A stretch of 64,000 nucleotides of DNA from Vibrio splendidus (GTDB lineage Bacteria; Pseudomonadota; Gammaproteobacteria; Enterobacterales; Vibrionaceae), in contig NZ_CP031055.1 in NCBI RefSeq assembly GCF_003345295.1, positions 1,364,001 to 1,428,000 of the forward strand, given 5' to 3'. Below, piece by piece: positions 42,955 through 50,096 of this stretch; position 1 is the first letter of the stretch, and each line of letters begins with the position of its first letter. A program made the position numbers and the translations under genes. A model generated the notes under the pieces. The model ran no database searches. It was given only the letters and a program-made list of their open reading frames with translations, and had not been told where the DNA came from.

Positions 42955-43150
42955 AGCTAACTCATGCTTGCGTAATGCGGGTTCAAGACCCAGTCGACTA
43001 TTCGAGGTTTATGCTTGAAGTCCTATGTAGCGTTCATGTTTGTTATCGGTCTCTCGATAGAGGAGCCAGCGTTTAAACGAACTGCTACATAGAAAGCTTT
43101 AGTTGCAGCTAAAGCCTGGGTCTCACATTACCCGATTGGAGTGCTTATTA
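42955..43150 (-). ncRNA. Candidate bridge RNA of the IS110-type element
   Basis: Non-coding region upstream of the transposase, read on the minus strand. Loop 1 is closed by a stem of 13 pairs with one bulge (43023-43035 with 43079-43092). Its internal strands hold TTAAACGCT (from 43068-43076) and TAACAAAC (from 43038-43045) around an apical hairpin at 43048-43067. These match the right and left flanks of the insertion site. Loop 2 (42961-43020) holds AATAGTCG, matching the element's transposase-distal end (CGACTAT at 41977-41983), and GCAAGC, complementary to the sequence at the other junction. Two target guides plus donor guides is the known bridge RNA plan of IS110 elements; the folding here is by eye. 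Confidence 0.6.
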
Positions 43151-43157
43151 TCCATAC

Positions 43158-43277
43158 AAGCGTTTAAGACAGATTCGCAACGCTTGGCGTTTTCGGTTTG
43201 ATTCGGCTTTAGTGTTTACGGCACAATACTTTAAGTTTGGTGGTCGCGCTGCTTACTACTTAACGCGGCGTTATAAC
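43158..43277 (+). repeat. attC-like site 7, right part (interrupted by IS)
   Basis: CAAGCGTTTAAGACAGATTCGCAACGCTTGGCGTTTTCGG...TTTAGTGTTTACGGCACAA...TGGTCGCGCTGC...TTAACGCGGCGTTATAAC. Closest to the V. cholerae-type repeat of all sites in the window. Its left end TAACAA remains at 41969-41974 on the other side of the IS element. Confidence 0.8.
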
Positions 43278-43312
43278 ACAAGCAGTATTACAGCATATAG
43301 CAAGGATAGATT

Positions 43313-43741
43313 ATGGAAGAATACTGGAATCCGATGGTTCCCGAATTATCAGTGAGTAATTTTGAAGCGTCGTTATCATTTTACGTCGATGTGCTTGGCT
43401 TCTCTGTACGTATTAAGCGAGAAAATCCTGATTTTGTATACCTTGAACAAGAACAGGTTCAGATAATGCTCGAACAAATCACGGATTCAGGGTGGATTAC
43501 TGGTGAGTTAGTTACTCCATTAGGACGTGGAGTAAATTTTCAAATAGAGCTTTCAGACTTAGATCCGCTAGTTGAAAGACTGAAGAAAGCTAACGTACGT
43601 TTTTTTCGTGATTTAAAAGAAACATGGTATGACATTGGTGAAAAGCTATCAGGTGAACGAGAGTTTCTGATACAAGATCTAGATGGTTATTTACTAAGGT
43701 TTACCCAGCACCTTGGAGAGAAAGCGAAACCGTCAGAGTAG
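43313..43741 (+). CDS. Bleomycin-resistance-like VOC protein
   Basis: 142 residues: PELSVSNFEASLSFYVDVLGFSVRIKRENPDFVYLEQEQVQIMLEQ, then PLGRGVNFQIELSDLDPLVERLKKANV and FLIQDLDGYLLRFTQ. Paralogue of 16132-16539. The His/Glu metal ligands of glyoxalase are not evident, so it may bind a ligand rather than catalyse. A cassette gene: attC 7 before it, an IS110-disrupted attC after it. Confidence 0.82.
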   Translation: MEEYWNPMVPELSVSNFEASLSFYVDVLGFSVRIKRENPDFVYLEQEQVQIMLEQITDSGWITGELVTPLGRGVNFQIELSDLDPLVERLKKANVRFFRDLKETWYDIGEKLSGEREFLIQDLDGYLLRFTQHLGEKAKPSE

Positions 43742-43747
43742 TGTTAT

Positions 43748-44190
43748 AACAAACGACTATGGCGTCAATGATTAGTTTTTGGCTGTATTTCCATCCCACA
43801 TGGCGCCATCTCTCAGCATAGAGTTAAGGGTCACAACCATCTTTCAGACACACGCGATTATTGCTACTTTCTTAGACTTTCCGGCAGCTAAAAGTCGAGC
43901 ATAATTCGCTTTGAATACAAGGTTACATTGCATGGCTGACATCATTGCCATATATAACACTGTGCGTACTTGCGATCGACTGCCCTAGATTACGCGCTTA
44001 CCTTTGTAGCGAACACATTCGCGTGTGATTGGAGCGACACCAATGAGTGTTATTTGCTATTGAAGTCTGTAGTTTAGAGCGGGTTACTGACTTATGAAGT
44101 ATGACCTTACCATTTTGGTCATCGGCATGAAGACTAAAGTGGTTTTTGGCTAGGTCGATACCGCAGAAATAAGAATAATCAGACATGGTG
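43748..44190 (-). mobile_element. Hybrid remnant of two IS110-type elements
   Basis: 43750-44047 is a mutated copy of the left end and transposase C-terminus of the element at 41968 (starting at the same attC position, TAACAAACGACTATGG). At about 44048 it switches to the N-terminus of a different IS110-family transposase (MSDYSYFCGIDLAKNHFSLHADD, reading back from 44186). The centre of both genes is missing, so nothing functional remains. Likely formed by recombination or deletion between adjacent insertions. Confidence 0.8.
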
Positions 44191-44277
44191 CCTCCGATGC
44201 ATTTAAGTACCGCATAAGTGTGGCAGATCCTCGGTAGGGGGAATCCATGTCATTCGCTATATGCTTCAAGGAAGATG

Positions 44278-44880
44278 ATGAAAAAAATAGTACTTTCAAT
44301 ATGTTGCTTAATGGCGTCCAGTCAGGCTAGTGCTGACGTTAAGCTAGACTTTACCTTCGAGAAAAAGTTTGAAGTGTATGAGGTTAGCGGGAATAGTGTT
44401 GAAGAAATTGAACGCCCATTTAACGCTAGACCTGAGTTTCTCGTAAATGAAGGCTTTGACGGGTACACCGCATGGAAATATGACTTCAATACTAATGATG
44501 ATACTTGCGAAATTAATGAATTTAAGCTGGAAGTTACCTATACACTTCCGAAGTTCGAAATGTCTAAGACTTCAGTTGAATCGGCGGAGGAGTTTCGCCT
44601 ATATCTAGAAAAGCTCTATCGGCATGAGCAGATTCATTGTGCTCTTGCAGTTAAGTCGATGCATGAAATTTATTTAGCCTTTAAAGGTGGGCAGCGCGGA
44701 GGGTGCAGTAGTGCTAATGATAGAGTCATTGAACTTGAAAGTGACTTAGTGAAAAGTAATGCTCTGTTTGACGTTTATACATCGCATGGAGAGATTGAAT
44801 TAGCAGAGTCTCCTTTTGGTGAGAAGCCTTACTTAAAAATATGCGAAATACCTTTCGCGCCGATGTCACCACGCATATAA
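44278..44880 (+). CDS. Secreted DUF922-like zinc protease
   Basis: 200 residues; ATG at 44278 chosen for AAGGA spacing (ATG at 44275 also possible), with a signal peptide MKKIVLSICCLMASSQASA. It has an HExxH zinc motif, RHEQIHCAL (about residues 120-128), followed later by a conserved Asp/Glu region, and four Cys that could form disulfides. Pattern of the DUF922 secreted Zn-dependent proteases, substrate unknown. The upstream in-frame extension overlaps the IS remnant. Confidence 0.72.
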   Translation: MKKIVLSICCLMASSQASADVKLDFTFEKKFEVYEVSGNSVEEIERPFNARPEFLVNEGFDGYTAWKYDFNTNDDTCEINEFKLEVTYTLPKFEMSKTSVESAEEFRLYLEKLYRHEQIHCALAVKSMHEIYLAFKGGQRGGCSSANDRVIELESDLVKSNALFDVYTSHGEIELAESPFGEKPYLKICEIPFAPMSPRI

Positions 44881-44920
44881 CAATAAATTTAAGAGTGATT
44901 CACAACGCTTGGTGTTATAA
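44878..44920 (+). repeat. attC-like remnant 9 (left half)
   Basis: TAACAATAAATTTAAGAGTGATTCACAACGCTTGGTGTTA: the left half of the Vibrio-type attC, starting at the stop codon of the protease gene; no right half follows. Confidence 0.55.
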
Positions 44921-45043
44921 CTTTCATAGTCTTTATCAATGATTTATCGGTGTAATATTGAAAAATTAGATTTATATTATTGGATTTACAATCCACTATA
45001 TGTATATTGAGCTCTCTTTTATAATTAAATCAGTGGTTTAAAG

Positions 45044-45124
45044 GTGAATGCGTTAAAGATCTCTTCAGTAATTATCTCAGGACTACTGATGTTTGGTTGT
45101 GCATCTCCAGTTAAAAATAGATAA
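45044..45124 (+). pseudogene. Lipoprotein signal peptide remnant
   Basis: 26 codons from a GTG: MNALKISSVIISGLLMFGCASPVKNR then stop. It has a complete lipoprotein signal with lipobox MFGC but no mature domain, so it is either the beginning of a truncated lipoprotein cassette or a very small lysis/entericidin-type lipoprotein. An attC-like site follows 28 bp later. Confidence 0.45.
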
Positions 45125-45151
45125 ATCAAATATAGAACTTGTTACGAAATT

Positions 45152-45273
45152 ATAACAAACAATTTAACCTGACTCGCGACGCGTAGCAGTATTACTTCTA
45201 GTCAGGTTTAGTGTTTAAGGCGCAATGCAGAATCTTTGCATTGCGTTGCTGCACAAGTTAATTGGGAGTTATG
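45152..45273 (+). repeat. attC-like site 10
   Basis: ATAACAAACAATTTAACCTGACTCGCGACGCGTAGCAG...GGTTTAGTGTTTAAGGCGCAATGCAG...GCGTTGCTGC...GAGTTATGC. Ordered as in site 7. Confidence 0.65.
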
Positions 45274-45302
45274 CGCTACTCCAACTTGAGAAGGTAGTAC
45301 AA

Positions 45303-45728
45303 GTGGAAACTAGAGTTAAAAAGTCAGTTCGGTATCTTGCCTTGGGTATTCTTATCTATCCGTTTCTTTACATGATACTCAATTTTATTATCCCGATTCT
45401 AATGGCGACTTTGGGCGAAGGTGGTCGCTCGTTAGTTGAAATTCTTGAGTATTTTACTTGGTTTATAATGCCTTTTTTTTCGGTGCTCTATTTGTTAGCT
45501 TTCTATCATTTCTCGCCAATGTTAGGTAAATGGCATCAATGGGTTGGGTATACTTTGGTTTTTGCCGCTGCGCTAATCGAAATAGCGATGCCCTGGATGG
45601 AATCTGGCCTGGTGTTTAAGACAGCATCTTTTCTATGTCAGCTTTTCGAGATAGGCATTTTGGTTAGTTGTCTGTTCGTTTTTAGCAATAAGTTGAGGCC
45701 AAATTCTGAGCTTGGAAGTAACGTATAG
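45303..45728 (+). CDS. Four-pass membrane protein, cassette-borne
   Basis: 141 residues from the GTG at 45303 (GAGAAGG upstream); the in-frame ATG at 45225 lies within the attC site and is rejected. Four hydrophobic segments (LALGILIYPFLYMILNFIIPILMATL, YFTWFIMPFFSVLYLLAFY, WVGYTLVFAAALIEIAM, ASFLCQLFEIGILVSCLFVF). No family recognised. Confidence 0.65.
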   Translation: METRVKKSVRYLALGILIYPFLYMILNFIIPILMATLGEGGRSLVEILEYFTWFIMPFFSVLYLLAFYHFSPMLGKWHQWVGYTLVFAAALIEIAMPWMESGLVFKTASFLCQLFEIGILVSCLFVFSNKLRPNSELGSNV

Positions 45729-45736
45729 CAAGTCTT

Positions 45737-45769
45737 GGTCTCACCTTACCCGATTGGAGTGCTTATTAT
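45737..45769 (-). mobile_element. Terminal 33-bp scar of the IS110-type element
   Basis: GGTCTCACCTTACCCGATTGGAGTGCTTATTAT repeats the right end of the element at 41968 (43119-43151) with one mismatch and then passes into attC-like sequence. Everything else of the element is gone. Confidence 0.8.
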
Positions 45770-45773
45770 AAAT

Positions 45774-45854
45774 GCAAACTGCTTCGTGATAACTTTCAAC
45801 GCATGGCACGTGATAATTTTGTGTTTCGTTGCTCAAACCTTAGCAAGGCGTTAT
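45774..45854 (+). repeat. attC-like site 11 (interrupted)
   Basis: GCAAACTGCTTCGTGATAACTTTCAACGCATGGCACG...TTTCGTTGCTCAAACCTTAGCAAGGCGTTATG. The left core is replaced by the IS scar. Confidence 0.6.
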
Positions 45855-45884
45855 GTGCCAGATAGTCTCGAACAGGTAGGTGTC

Positions 45885-46226
45885 ATGAATAATTTGTTCA
45901 CATATATATCTGCGATGAAGAATGAGCCTGATGGCCTGTCGATAGTAGAGAAAGTAATAAACAAACAGACTTCCGAAGAAGATGGCATTCTCATGGAAAA
46001 CAGTGATTTGTTCGTAAAGTTTAACAATGGCGTTGCTATAAAAAAGCTAACTGAGCGTGAATTATCCGGACACGTAACGGGCGCAGTTTGCGAGGAGTGT
46101 TGGATTTCATATGAAGTAACAGAACAGCCGAGCGCTTTAAATATAGCGCCCAAGAAAAAGAACTTTATTAATCAATGCCAAGAGTCGTTTGGGCTAAAAA
46201 TCAATAAGGTTCAATCAAGCACATGA
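45885..46226 (+). CDS. Cassette-borne hypothetical protein
   Basis: 113 residues from the ATG at 45885; the 50 codons upstream in frame lie in IS scar and attC. Soluble, mixed alpha/beta, with GAVCEECWISYEV and a basic tail. No family recognised. Weak ribosome site ACAGG. Confidence 0.6.
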   Translation: MNNLFTYISAMKNEPDGLSIVEKVINKQTSEEDGILMENSDLFVKFNNGVAIKKLTERELSGHVTGAVCEECWISYEVTEQPSALNIAPKKKNFINQCQESFGLKINKVQSST

Positions 46227-46229
46227 CAG

Positions 46230-46344
46230 ACTACTAAAGAGTGATTCACAATGCATGGCATTTTTACTAAGCCTTCATTTTAGTGATTAAGGTGGTGTCT
46301 GGCATCTTTGGTATTCCGTTGTTCACCCCTTAACAAGGTGTTAG
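46230..46344 (+). repeat. attC-like site 12
   Basis: GACAGACTACTAAAGAGTGATTCACAATGCATGGCATTTTTAC...AGTGATTAAGGTGG...TCCGTTGTTCACCCCTTAACAAGGTGTTAG. A second GTTAG core lies at 46377 (GGGGTTGTTAGC) and a third at 46397, suggesting nested remnants. Confidence 0.65.
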
Positions 46345-46418
46345 CTCTACTTGTCAATTCTGCGTATTGGCGGGGTTGTTAGCTACTCAATTGGGTGTTA
46401 GGCATCAAAGAGGAAAAT

Positions 46419-46790
46419 ATGAAATATCCCAAACTTGTGTTCTGTTCAGTGTTAGCAATCACGTATTCAAATTTCGCTTGGGCTAATGGCTGTGATGCAG
46501 TAGACGATAAAGTATTAAATGCAATGGCTAAGGCTTTCGATGTTCGTGTGGATGAAATTGCTATTGATGGTACATTTTATGATCAAAACTTTGATACTGA
46601 TGTTTTAGATCTCATAACTGTAGTTGTTGATATGGAAGAGGCTATTGGAGTTGATCTTAAAGACGAAGATGTAGTTGACCCGATAGTTTATTTCGATGAA
46701 GAAGAGTTTGAGCCAAAAATTAAAGGCAAGGTAACGGTCCGAGAGTTTCAAGAGATTGTCCAAACAGCGTGTGCTAACTCTCTCGGCTAG
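46419..46790 (+). CDS. Exported acyl-carrier-protein-like domain lacking the Ser
   Basis: 123 residues: a signal peptide (MKYPKLVFCSVLAITYSNFAWA) followed by an ACP-like four-helix pattern, VDDKVLNAMAKAFDVRVDEIA...FDTDVLDLITVVVDMEEAIGVDL...KVTVREFQEIV. At the position where ACPs have D-S-L and the phosphopantetheinyl Ser, this protein has D-V-L, so it cannot carry the prosthetic group. Two Cys in the mature protein may form a disulfide. AGAGGAAAAT precedes the ATG. Function unknown. Confidence 0.65.
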   Translation: MKYPKLVFCSVLAITYSNFAWANGCDAVDDKVLNAMAKAFDVRVDEIAIDGTFYDQNFDTDVLDLITVVVDMEEAIGVDLKDEDVVDPIVYFDEEEFEPKIKGKVTVREFQEIVQTACANSLG

Positions 46791-46865
46791 GCGTTGGTTG
46801 TTGGAAGTACCTAAAGGCGTTATGTTTCATTTCTACGTTCGTATTTGCACATTTAAGGAATAGGT

Positions 46866-47513
46866 TTGATAAATAGATATTCATGCAATGGTTTTATATT
46901 TGATGTAGATGCAACTCTTGTAAACACCACACTGGTTATAAATAATATTTGGAAAGAGTGGGCATTGCAAAAAGGAGTTGAGTTTTCAATAGTACATCCA
47001 CACGTTCACGGCAGAAAAATTAGCGAAACTTTAGAATTAGTAGGTTTTCAATATGCAAATGCGAATGAAGAAAACGTAGTTAAAAAAATCGCAATAAAAG
47101 CAATGGAATCAGCTACTGAAATTGATGGAGCACTGAGTTTTGTAAAAACCATACCTAAGTGTTCGTGGGCAATCGCAACGAGTGGTCCAAGAAATGTGGC
47201 TGAGACAAGTTTACGTGCATCCGGGTTTGAGTTACCTGAGATTATGATATGTGGTGAAGATGTTAGCATCGGTAAGCCACACCCAGAACCATTTGTGCTT
47301 GCCGCTGAAAATCTAGGTTTGAATGCGATGAGCTGTGTTGCCTTTGAAGATTCGCCAGCGGGTGTCAAATCGGCTAAAGAAGCAGGGTGTTTTACTGTTG
47401 CTATATTAACTAGTCATAAAGAATCTGAATTAGCTTTAGCTGATCTAATTGTTAATAGCTTTTCAGATCTGGCAATTGAAAACAGAAACGGTTCATATGA
47501 ACTATGTTGGTGA
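46866..47513 (+). CDS. HAD family sugar-phosphatase-like hydrolase
   Basis: 215 residues; TTG start with AAGGAATAGG upstream. Motif I FIFDVDATLVNT, motif II AIATSGPR, Lys in IGKPHPEPF and motif IV CVAFEDSPAGVKSAKEAGCFTVAI. These are the hallmarks of 2-deoxyglucose-6-P/beta-phosphoglucomutase-type HADs; substrate unknown. Followed directly by attC-like site 13. Confidence 0.85.
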   Translation: MINRYSCNGFIFDVDATLVNTTLVINNIWKEWALQKGVEFSIVHPHVHGRKISETLELVGFQYANANEENVVKKIAIKAMESATEIDGALSFVKTIPKCSWAIATSGPRNVAETSLRASGFELPEIMICGEDVSIGKPHPEPFVLAAENLGLNAMSCVAFEDSPAGVKSAKEAGCFTVAILTSHKESELALADLIVNSFSDLAIENRNGSYELCW

Positions 47514-47518
47514 AAACT

Positions 47519-47608
47519 TAACAAGGCGCTTAAGTATGATTCGTGAAAGCATACTATTCTCGCTTCGGTCCAATTTGGGCACACGTTCACTCACAGCTTA
47601 ACGTTATG
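47519..47608 (+). repeat. attC-like site 13
   Basis: TAACAAGGCGCTTAAGTATGATTCGTGAAAGC...TCTCGCTTCGGTCC...CACACGTTCACTCACAGCTTAACGTTATG. Same subtype as site 1 at 10518, 37 kb away. Confidence 0.75.
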
Positions 47609-47629
47609 TAAATGGAGCAGAAATAAGCT

Positions 47630-47977
47630 ATGGAATACAACGTCGTTAAAAATTATAAGGATGATCCAGAATTACCTATTCGAATCGTAAAAGATGAAAA
47701 ATTGCAGTTTGTAGAAGAATCCAACCCAGAAGGTGATTGGGCAAATTGGATTTTTTGCCGAGGAGAAAATAAAGAAGGCTGGGTTCCAAAACACATATTA
47801 GCTGTAAATAACAGTGAAGTAACCGTACTTGAGGACTATTTTTCCAAGGAACACCGTTTGATAGTTGGTGACATTCTAGTAAAGGAACATGAATTAAACG
47901 GCTGGATCTGGAGTTATAAATTAGGTAATTCGGAAGAATTAGCTTGGGCTCCTTTAAATCATCTGTGCGCTGTATAA
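47630..47977 (+). CDS. Tandem SH3-like domain protein
   Basis: 115 residues made of two SH3-like beta barrels of about 55 residues, each ending in a W-x-P motif: EGDWANWIFCRGENKEGWVPKHIL and LNGWIWSYKLGNSEELAWAPLNHL. Similar small SH3 proteins occur in integron cassettes. No signal peptide, so presumably cytoplasmic; partner unknown. Confidence 0.75.
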   Translation: MEYNVVKNYKDDPELPIRIVKDEKLQFVEESNPEGDWANWIFCRGENKEGWVPKHILAVNNSEVTVLEDYFSKEHRLIVGDILVKEHELNGWIWSYKLGNSEELAWAPLNHLCAV

Positions 47978-47991
47978 ATTCATATCGAAAG

Positions 47992-48101
47992 TTGCTAAAG
48001 CAAGCAGCTAACACTTAGCATTTTCGTTTTGCGTTACGTTTGTGTTTAAGGTTGTCCACTCAAGATTCAGTATTTCCTTGATCACACCTTAGCTTTGTGT
48101 T
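47992..48101 (+). repeat. attC-like remnant 14 (degenerate)
   Basis: AAGCAAGCAGCTAACACTTAGCATTTTCG...GTGTTTAAGGTTGTCC...TTGATCACACCTTAGCTTTGTGTTTTG. Only the overall pattern is kept. Confidence 0.45.
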
Positions 48102-48129
48102 TTGTAACAATGAGGAAAAGATAAATATA

Positions 48130-48468
48130 ATGAACAAGTTAATGTCATTTGTAGTTACGTCAAACTTTCTATCTCTTGGTTTTGTTTATTTGTTCGAACG
48201 GTTGACAGGTTCTTTAGCAATCCAGTTCTTGAGTGACTACGCCTTTTACTCAATGCTCCTACTTATTGGGCTCGGCAGCATCTTCTCTTTTTCGGGGCAC
48301 AAAGTAGGTTACAGCGATCCAAGTAATGTGGCGGGTGTAGCGGCAAGTAGTTTGATTGAAAATAACTCTTCTAAACATACTGTTGTAACTAAGCTTGAAA
48401 GTACCGGGTTAGGTGGTCGTTTTTTACTCGCTAGTTTATTCCCTTTAGCTTATTGCGTGATCGCATAG
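48130..48468 (+). CDS. Cassette-borne membrane protein
   Basis: 112 residues beginning MNKLMSFVVTSNFLSLGFVYLF, with two or three membrane segments (AFYSMLLLIGLGSIFSFSG, FLLASLFPLAYCVIA). Start uncertain: AGGAAAAG lies 12 bp away. No family recognised; sits between two attC-like sites. Confidence 0.6.
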   Translation: MNKLMSFVVTSNFLSLGFVYLFERLTGSLAIQFLSDYAFYSMLLLIGLGSIFSFSGHKVGYSDPSNVAGVAASSLIENNSSKHTVVTKLESTGLGGRFLLASLFPLAYCVIA

Positions 48469-48474
48469 GTCAAC

Positions 48475-48602
48475 TAACCACAATAAGAACTTTAAAAGTG
48501 ATTCACAACGCATGGCATCATCATTTCAGTAAGTTTAATGACGATTGCACTATGGTCTAAGTAAGGTGCTAGCGTTGTTCATACCTTAATTTGGCGTCAT
48601 AC
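48475..48602 (+). repeat. attC-like site 15
   Basis: ACTAACCACAATAAGAACTTTAAAAGTGATTCACAACGCATGGCATC...TAAGTAAGGTGCTAGCGTTGTTCATACCTTAATTTGGCGTCATACG. Confidence 0.65.
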
Positions 48603-48616
48603 GAATGGAGTAAATA

Positions 48617-49018
48617 ATGTACAAGGAAACTGATTTTCAACTAAGCCAAAAAGAGTTTAGCTTCAAAAAAGATTCATACCCTTTATCAAAAATTAATGAT
48701 GTGAGAGTTAAAAAACTCGGTTTGCTCGACAATGTGGGGCAAATAATATTTTGGTTATTTGTCTTCTCTGGAGCAGTTTGGCTAGCAGTTCCAAGCCTTG
48801 AAAGTACCCCGCTTTGGCTTAAAGCTATAGTTGTTATCTTAACTTTTGTAGGCTTTGGGTTTGGTCTACTTCATTGTTCAAAATATGCATTACAAATTGA
48901 GTTTCGTCATATTGACGATACAGGAGTTCAATGGGTAAATGTAGCTAAGTCTACCTCTGAATCTGACAATGGGTTATTTGAGCAACAAGCTGCGGCACTA
49001 AAGGTAGCATTCGAATAA
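48617..49018 (+). CDS. Two-pass membrane protein (DUF6232-like)
   Basis: 133 residues: a soluble N-terminal KEFSFKKDSYPLSKINDVRVKKL segment, two adjacent membrane helices (IIFWLFVFSGAVWLAVP and LKAIVVILTFVGFGFGL) and a soluble tail. The arrangement resembles the DUF6232-type proteins. Its stop TAA begins the next attC-like site. Confidence 0.6.
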   Translation: MYKETDFQLSQKEFSFKKDSYPLSKINDVRVKKLGLLDNVGQIIFWLFVFSGAVWLAVPSLESTPLWLKAIVVILTFVGFGFGLLHCSKYALQIEFRHIDDTGVQWVNVAKSTSESDNGLFEQQAAALKVAFE

Positions 49019-49134
49019 CAAGCGCTTAAGTAGACTACCAACACTTGGTATTTTTAACACGGTTTAGCTTGAGTGATTTAGGTGGCAAGTTTGAGTGTAT
49101 TTGTAACGTTGTCATTTACTTCATTTGGTGTGAA
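49016..49134 (+). repeat. attC-like site 16
   Basis: TAACAAGCGCTTAAGTAGACTACCAACACTTGGTATTTTTAACACGG...GAGTGATTTAGGTGGCAAG...GTAACGTTGTCATTTACTTCATTTGG. The left core is well kept, the right core lost. Confidence 0.65.
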
Positions 49135-49151
49135 CTGGATAGGAGTGAGTC

Positions 49152-49964
49152 GTGCAAGAAGAGTATATGGATTACTACGCGAAATTTGACGAAGAGAAGC
49201 GTCTACTTTCTCAAAACATAACGCGTATTGAATTTGATACAACAATTAATGTTTTGGGGTCTTATCTCGAATCAGCAGGTCGTTTGACGGAGCTTGGTGC
49301 GGCTACTGGTCGCTATTCACTTCATTATGTTCGACAAGGTATGGATGTGACAGCAGTGGAGTTAGTTCCAGAATTAGTCGAGCAACTTAAATATAATGCT
49401 GAGACCCAGAATTTAGACTTGGTTGTTCACGAAGCAAATGCAACTAACGTGAGTTTTATTGAAAACGGTACTCAAGACGTTGTTTTAGTATTGGGGCCGC
49501 TTTATCACATACAATCGAAGTCAGGCCGAGAAGCAGTTTTAAAAGAGGCAAATCGAATATTGAAACCAAATGGTGTAGTTGCGATAGCGTATATCAGTCG
49601 TTTCTTTGTGGCGGGTTTGCTTGCCAAAATGTCCAGTAGCTTAGTTTCCCCTGATATTCTAAGTGAATTGAATGAAAGTGGCTTGGTCTCTTCTCCCGAT
49701 GTAGATCCATTTTTTAGAACGGGATACTTTGCTAAGCCTTTAGAGATTGAAAGCTTGGTAATTGAATCTGGATTTAGTATCGAAAATCATATTGCAACCG
49801 ATGGGTACGTTCGGTTTATTGGTCAGGAAGTTAATCAACTAAATGAGCAACAGTATCAATCATGGTTTAAGTATCATTTATCGACATGCTCCGAGGTTTC
49901 ATTGCTTGGTAGCAGTAATCATGGTTTAGTTATTGCAAAAAAATGCATAGGAAAAAGCGCCTAG
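49152..49964 (+). CDS. Class I SAM-dependent methyltransferase
   Basis: 270 residues, GTG start with a weak site. SAM-binding motif I LTELGAATGRYSLHYVRQG, motif II DVTAVELVPELVEQL, and motif IV VLVLGPLYHI with ANRILKPNGVVAIAYI. Small-molecule or protein acceptor unknown. Longest gene of the cassette block. Confidence 0.85.
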   Translation: MQEEYMDYYAKFDEEKRLLSQNITRIEFDTTINVLGSYLESAGRLTELGAATGRYSLHYVRQGMDVTAVELVPELVEQLKYNAETQNLDLVVHEANATNVSFIENGTQDVVLVLGPLYHIQSKSGREAVLKEANRILKPNGVVAIAYISRFFVAGLLAKMSSSLVSPDILSELNESGLVSSPDVDPFFRTGYFAKPLEIESLVIESGFSIENHIATDGYVRFIGQEVNQLNEQQYQSWFKYHLSTCSEVSLLGSSNHGLVIAKKCIGKSA

Positions 49965-50070
49965 AACCGATTCTCAATGCTTGGCATTTTCACTGTGCAT
50001 TGGTCTTAGTTATTAAGGTTCCTTTTAGCGGCTTAGTTATTGCGTTGCTCACCAATAGGGCAGCGTGTAT
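49959..50070 (+). repeat. attC-like site 17
   Basis: GCGCCTAGAACCGATTCTCAATGCTTGGCATTTTCAC...TTAGTTATTAAGGTTCC...TTGCGTTGCTCACCAATAGGGCAGCGTGTATG. Confidence 0.6.
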
Positions 50071-50096
50071 GTTTCATCAATCTAGGAGCTCTTTCA

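Larger units (their letters stand above)
41968..43160 (-). mobile_element. IS110-type insertion sequence inside an attC site
   Basis: About 1.19 kb. The left junction is TAACAAACGACTATGG (41970-41985) and the right one is TTATTATCCATACAAGCG (43146-43163). Outside it, TAACAA on the left and CAAGCGTTTAAGACAGATTCGCAACGC on the right are the two parts of one attC. The element carries one transposase gene on the minus strand with only about 20 bp behind it and about 210 bp of non-coding sequence in front. A second partial copy of its left end lies at 43750 and its right-terminal 33 bp recur at 45737. Confidence 0.85.

Noticed and set aside
45735..45884. In-frame N-terminal extension of the hypothetical protein at 45885
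   Set aside because: The extension is translated from the IS scar and attC-like site, so the downstream ATG was chosen.
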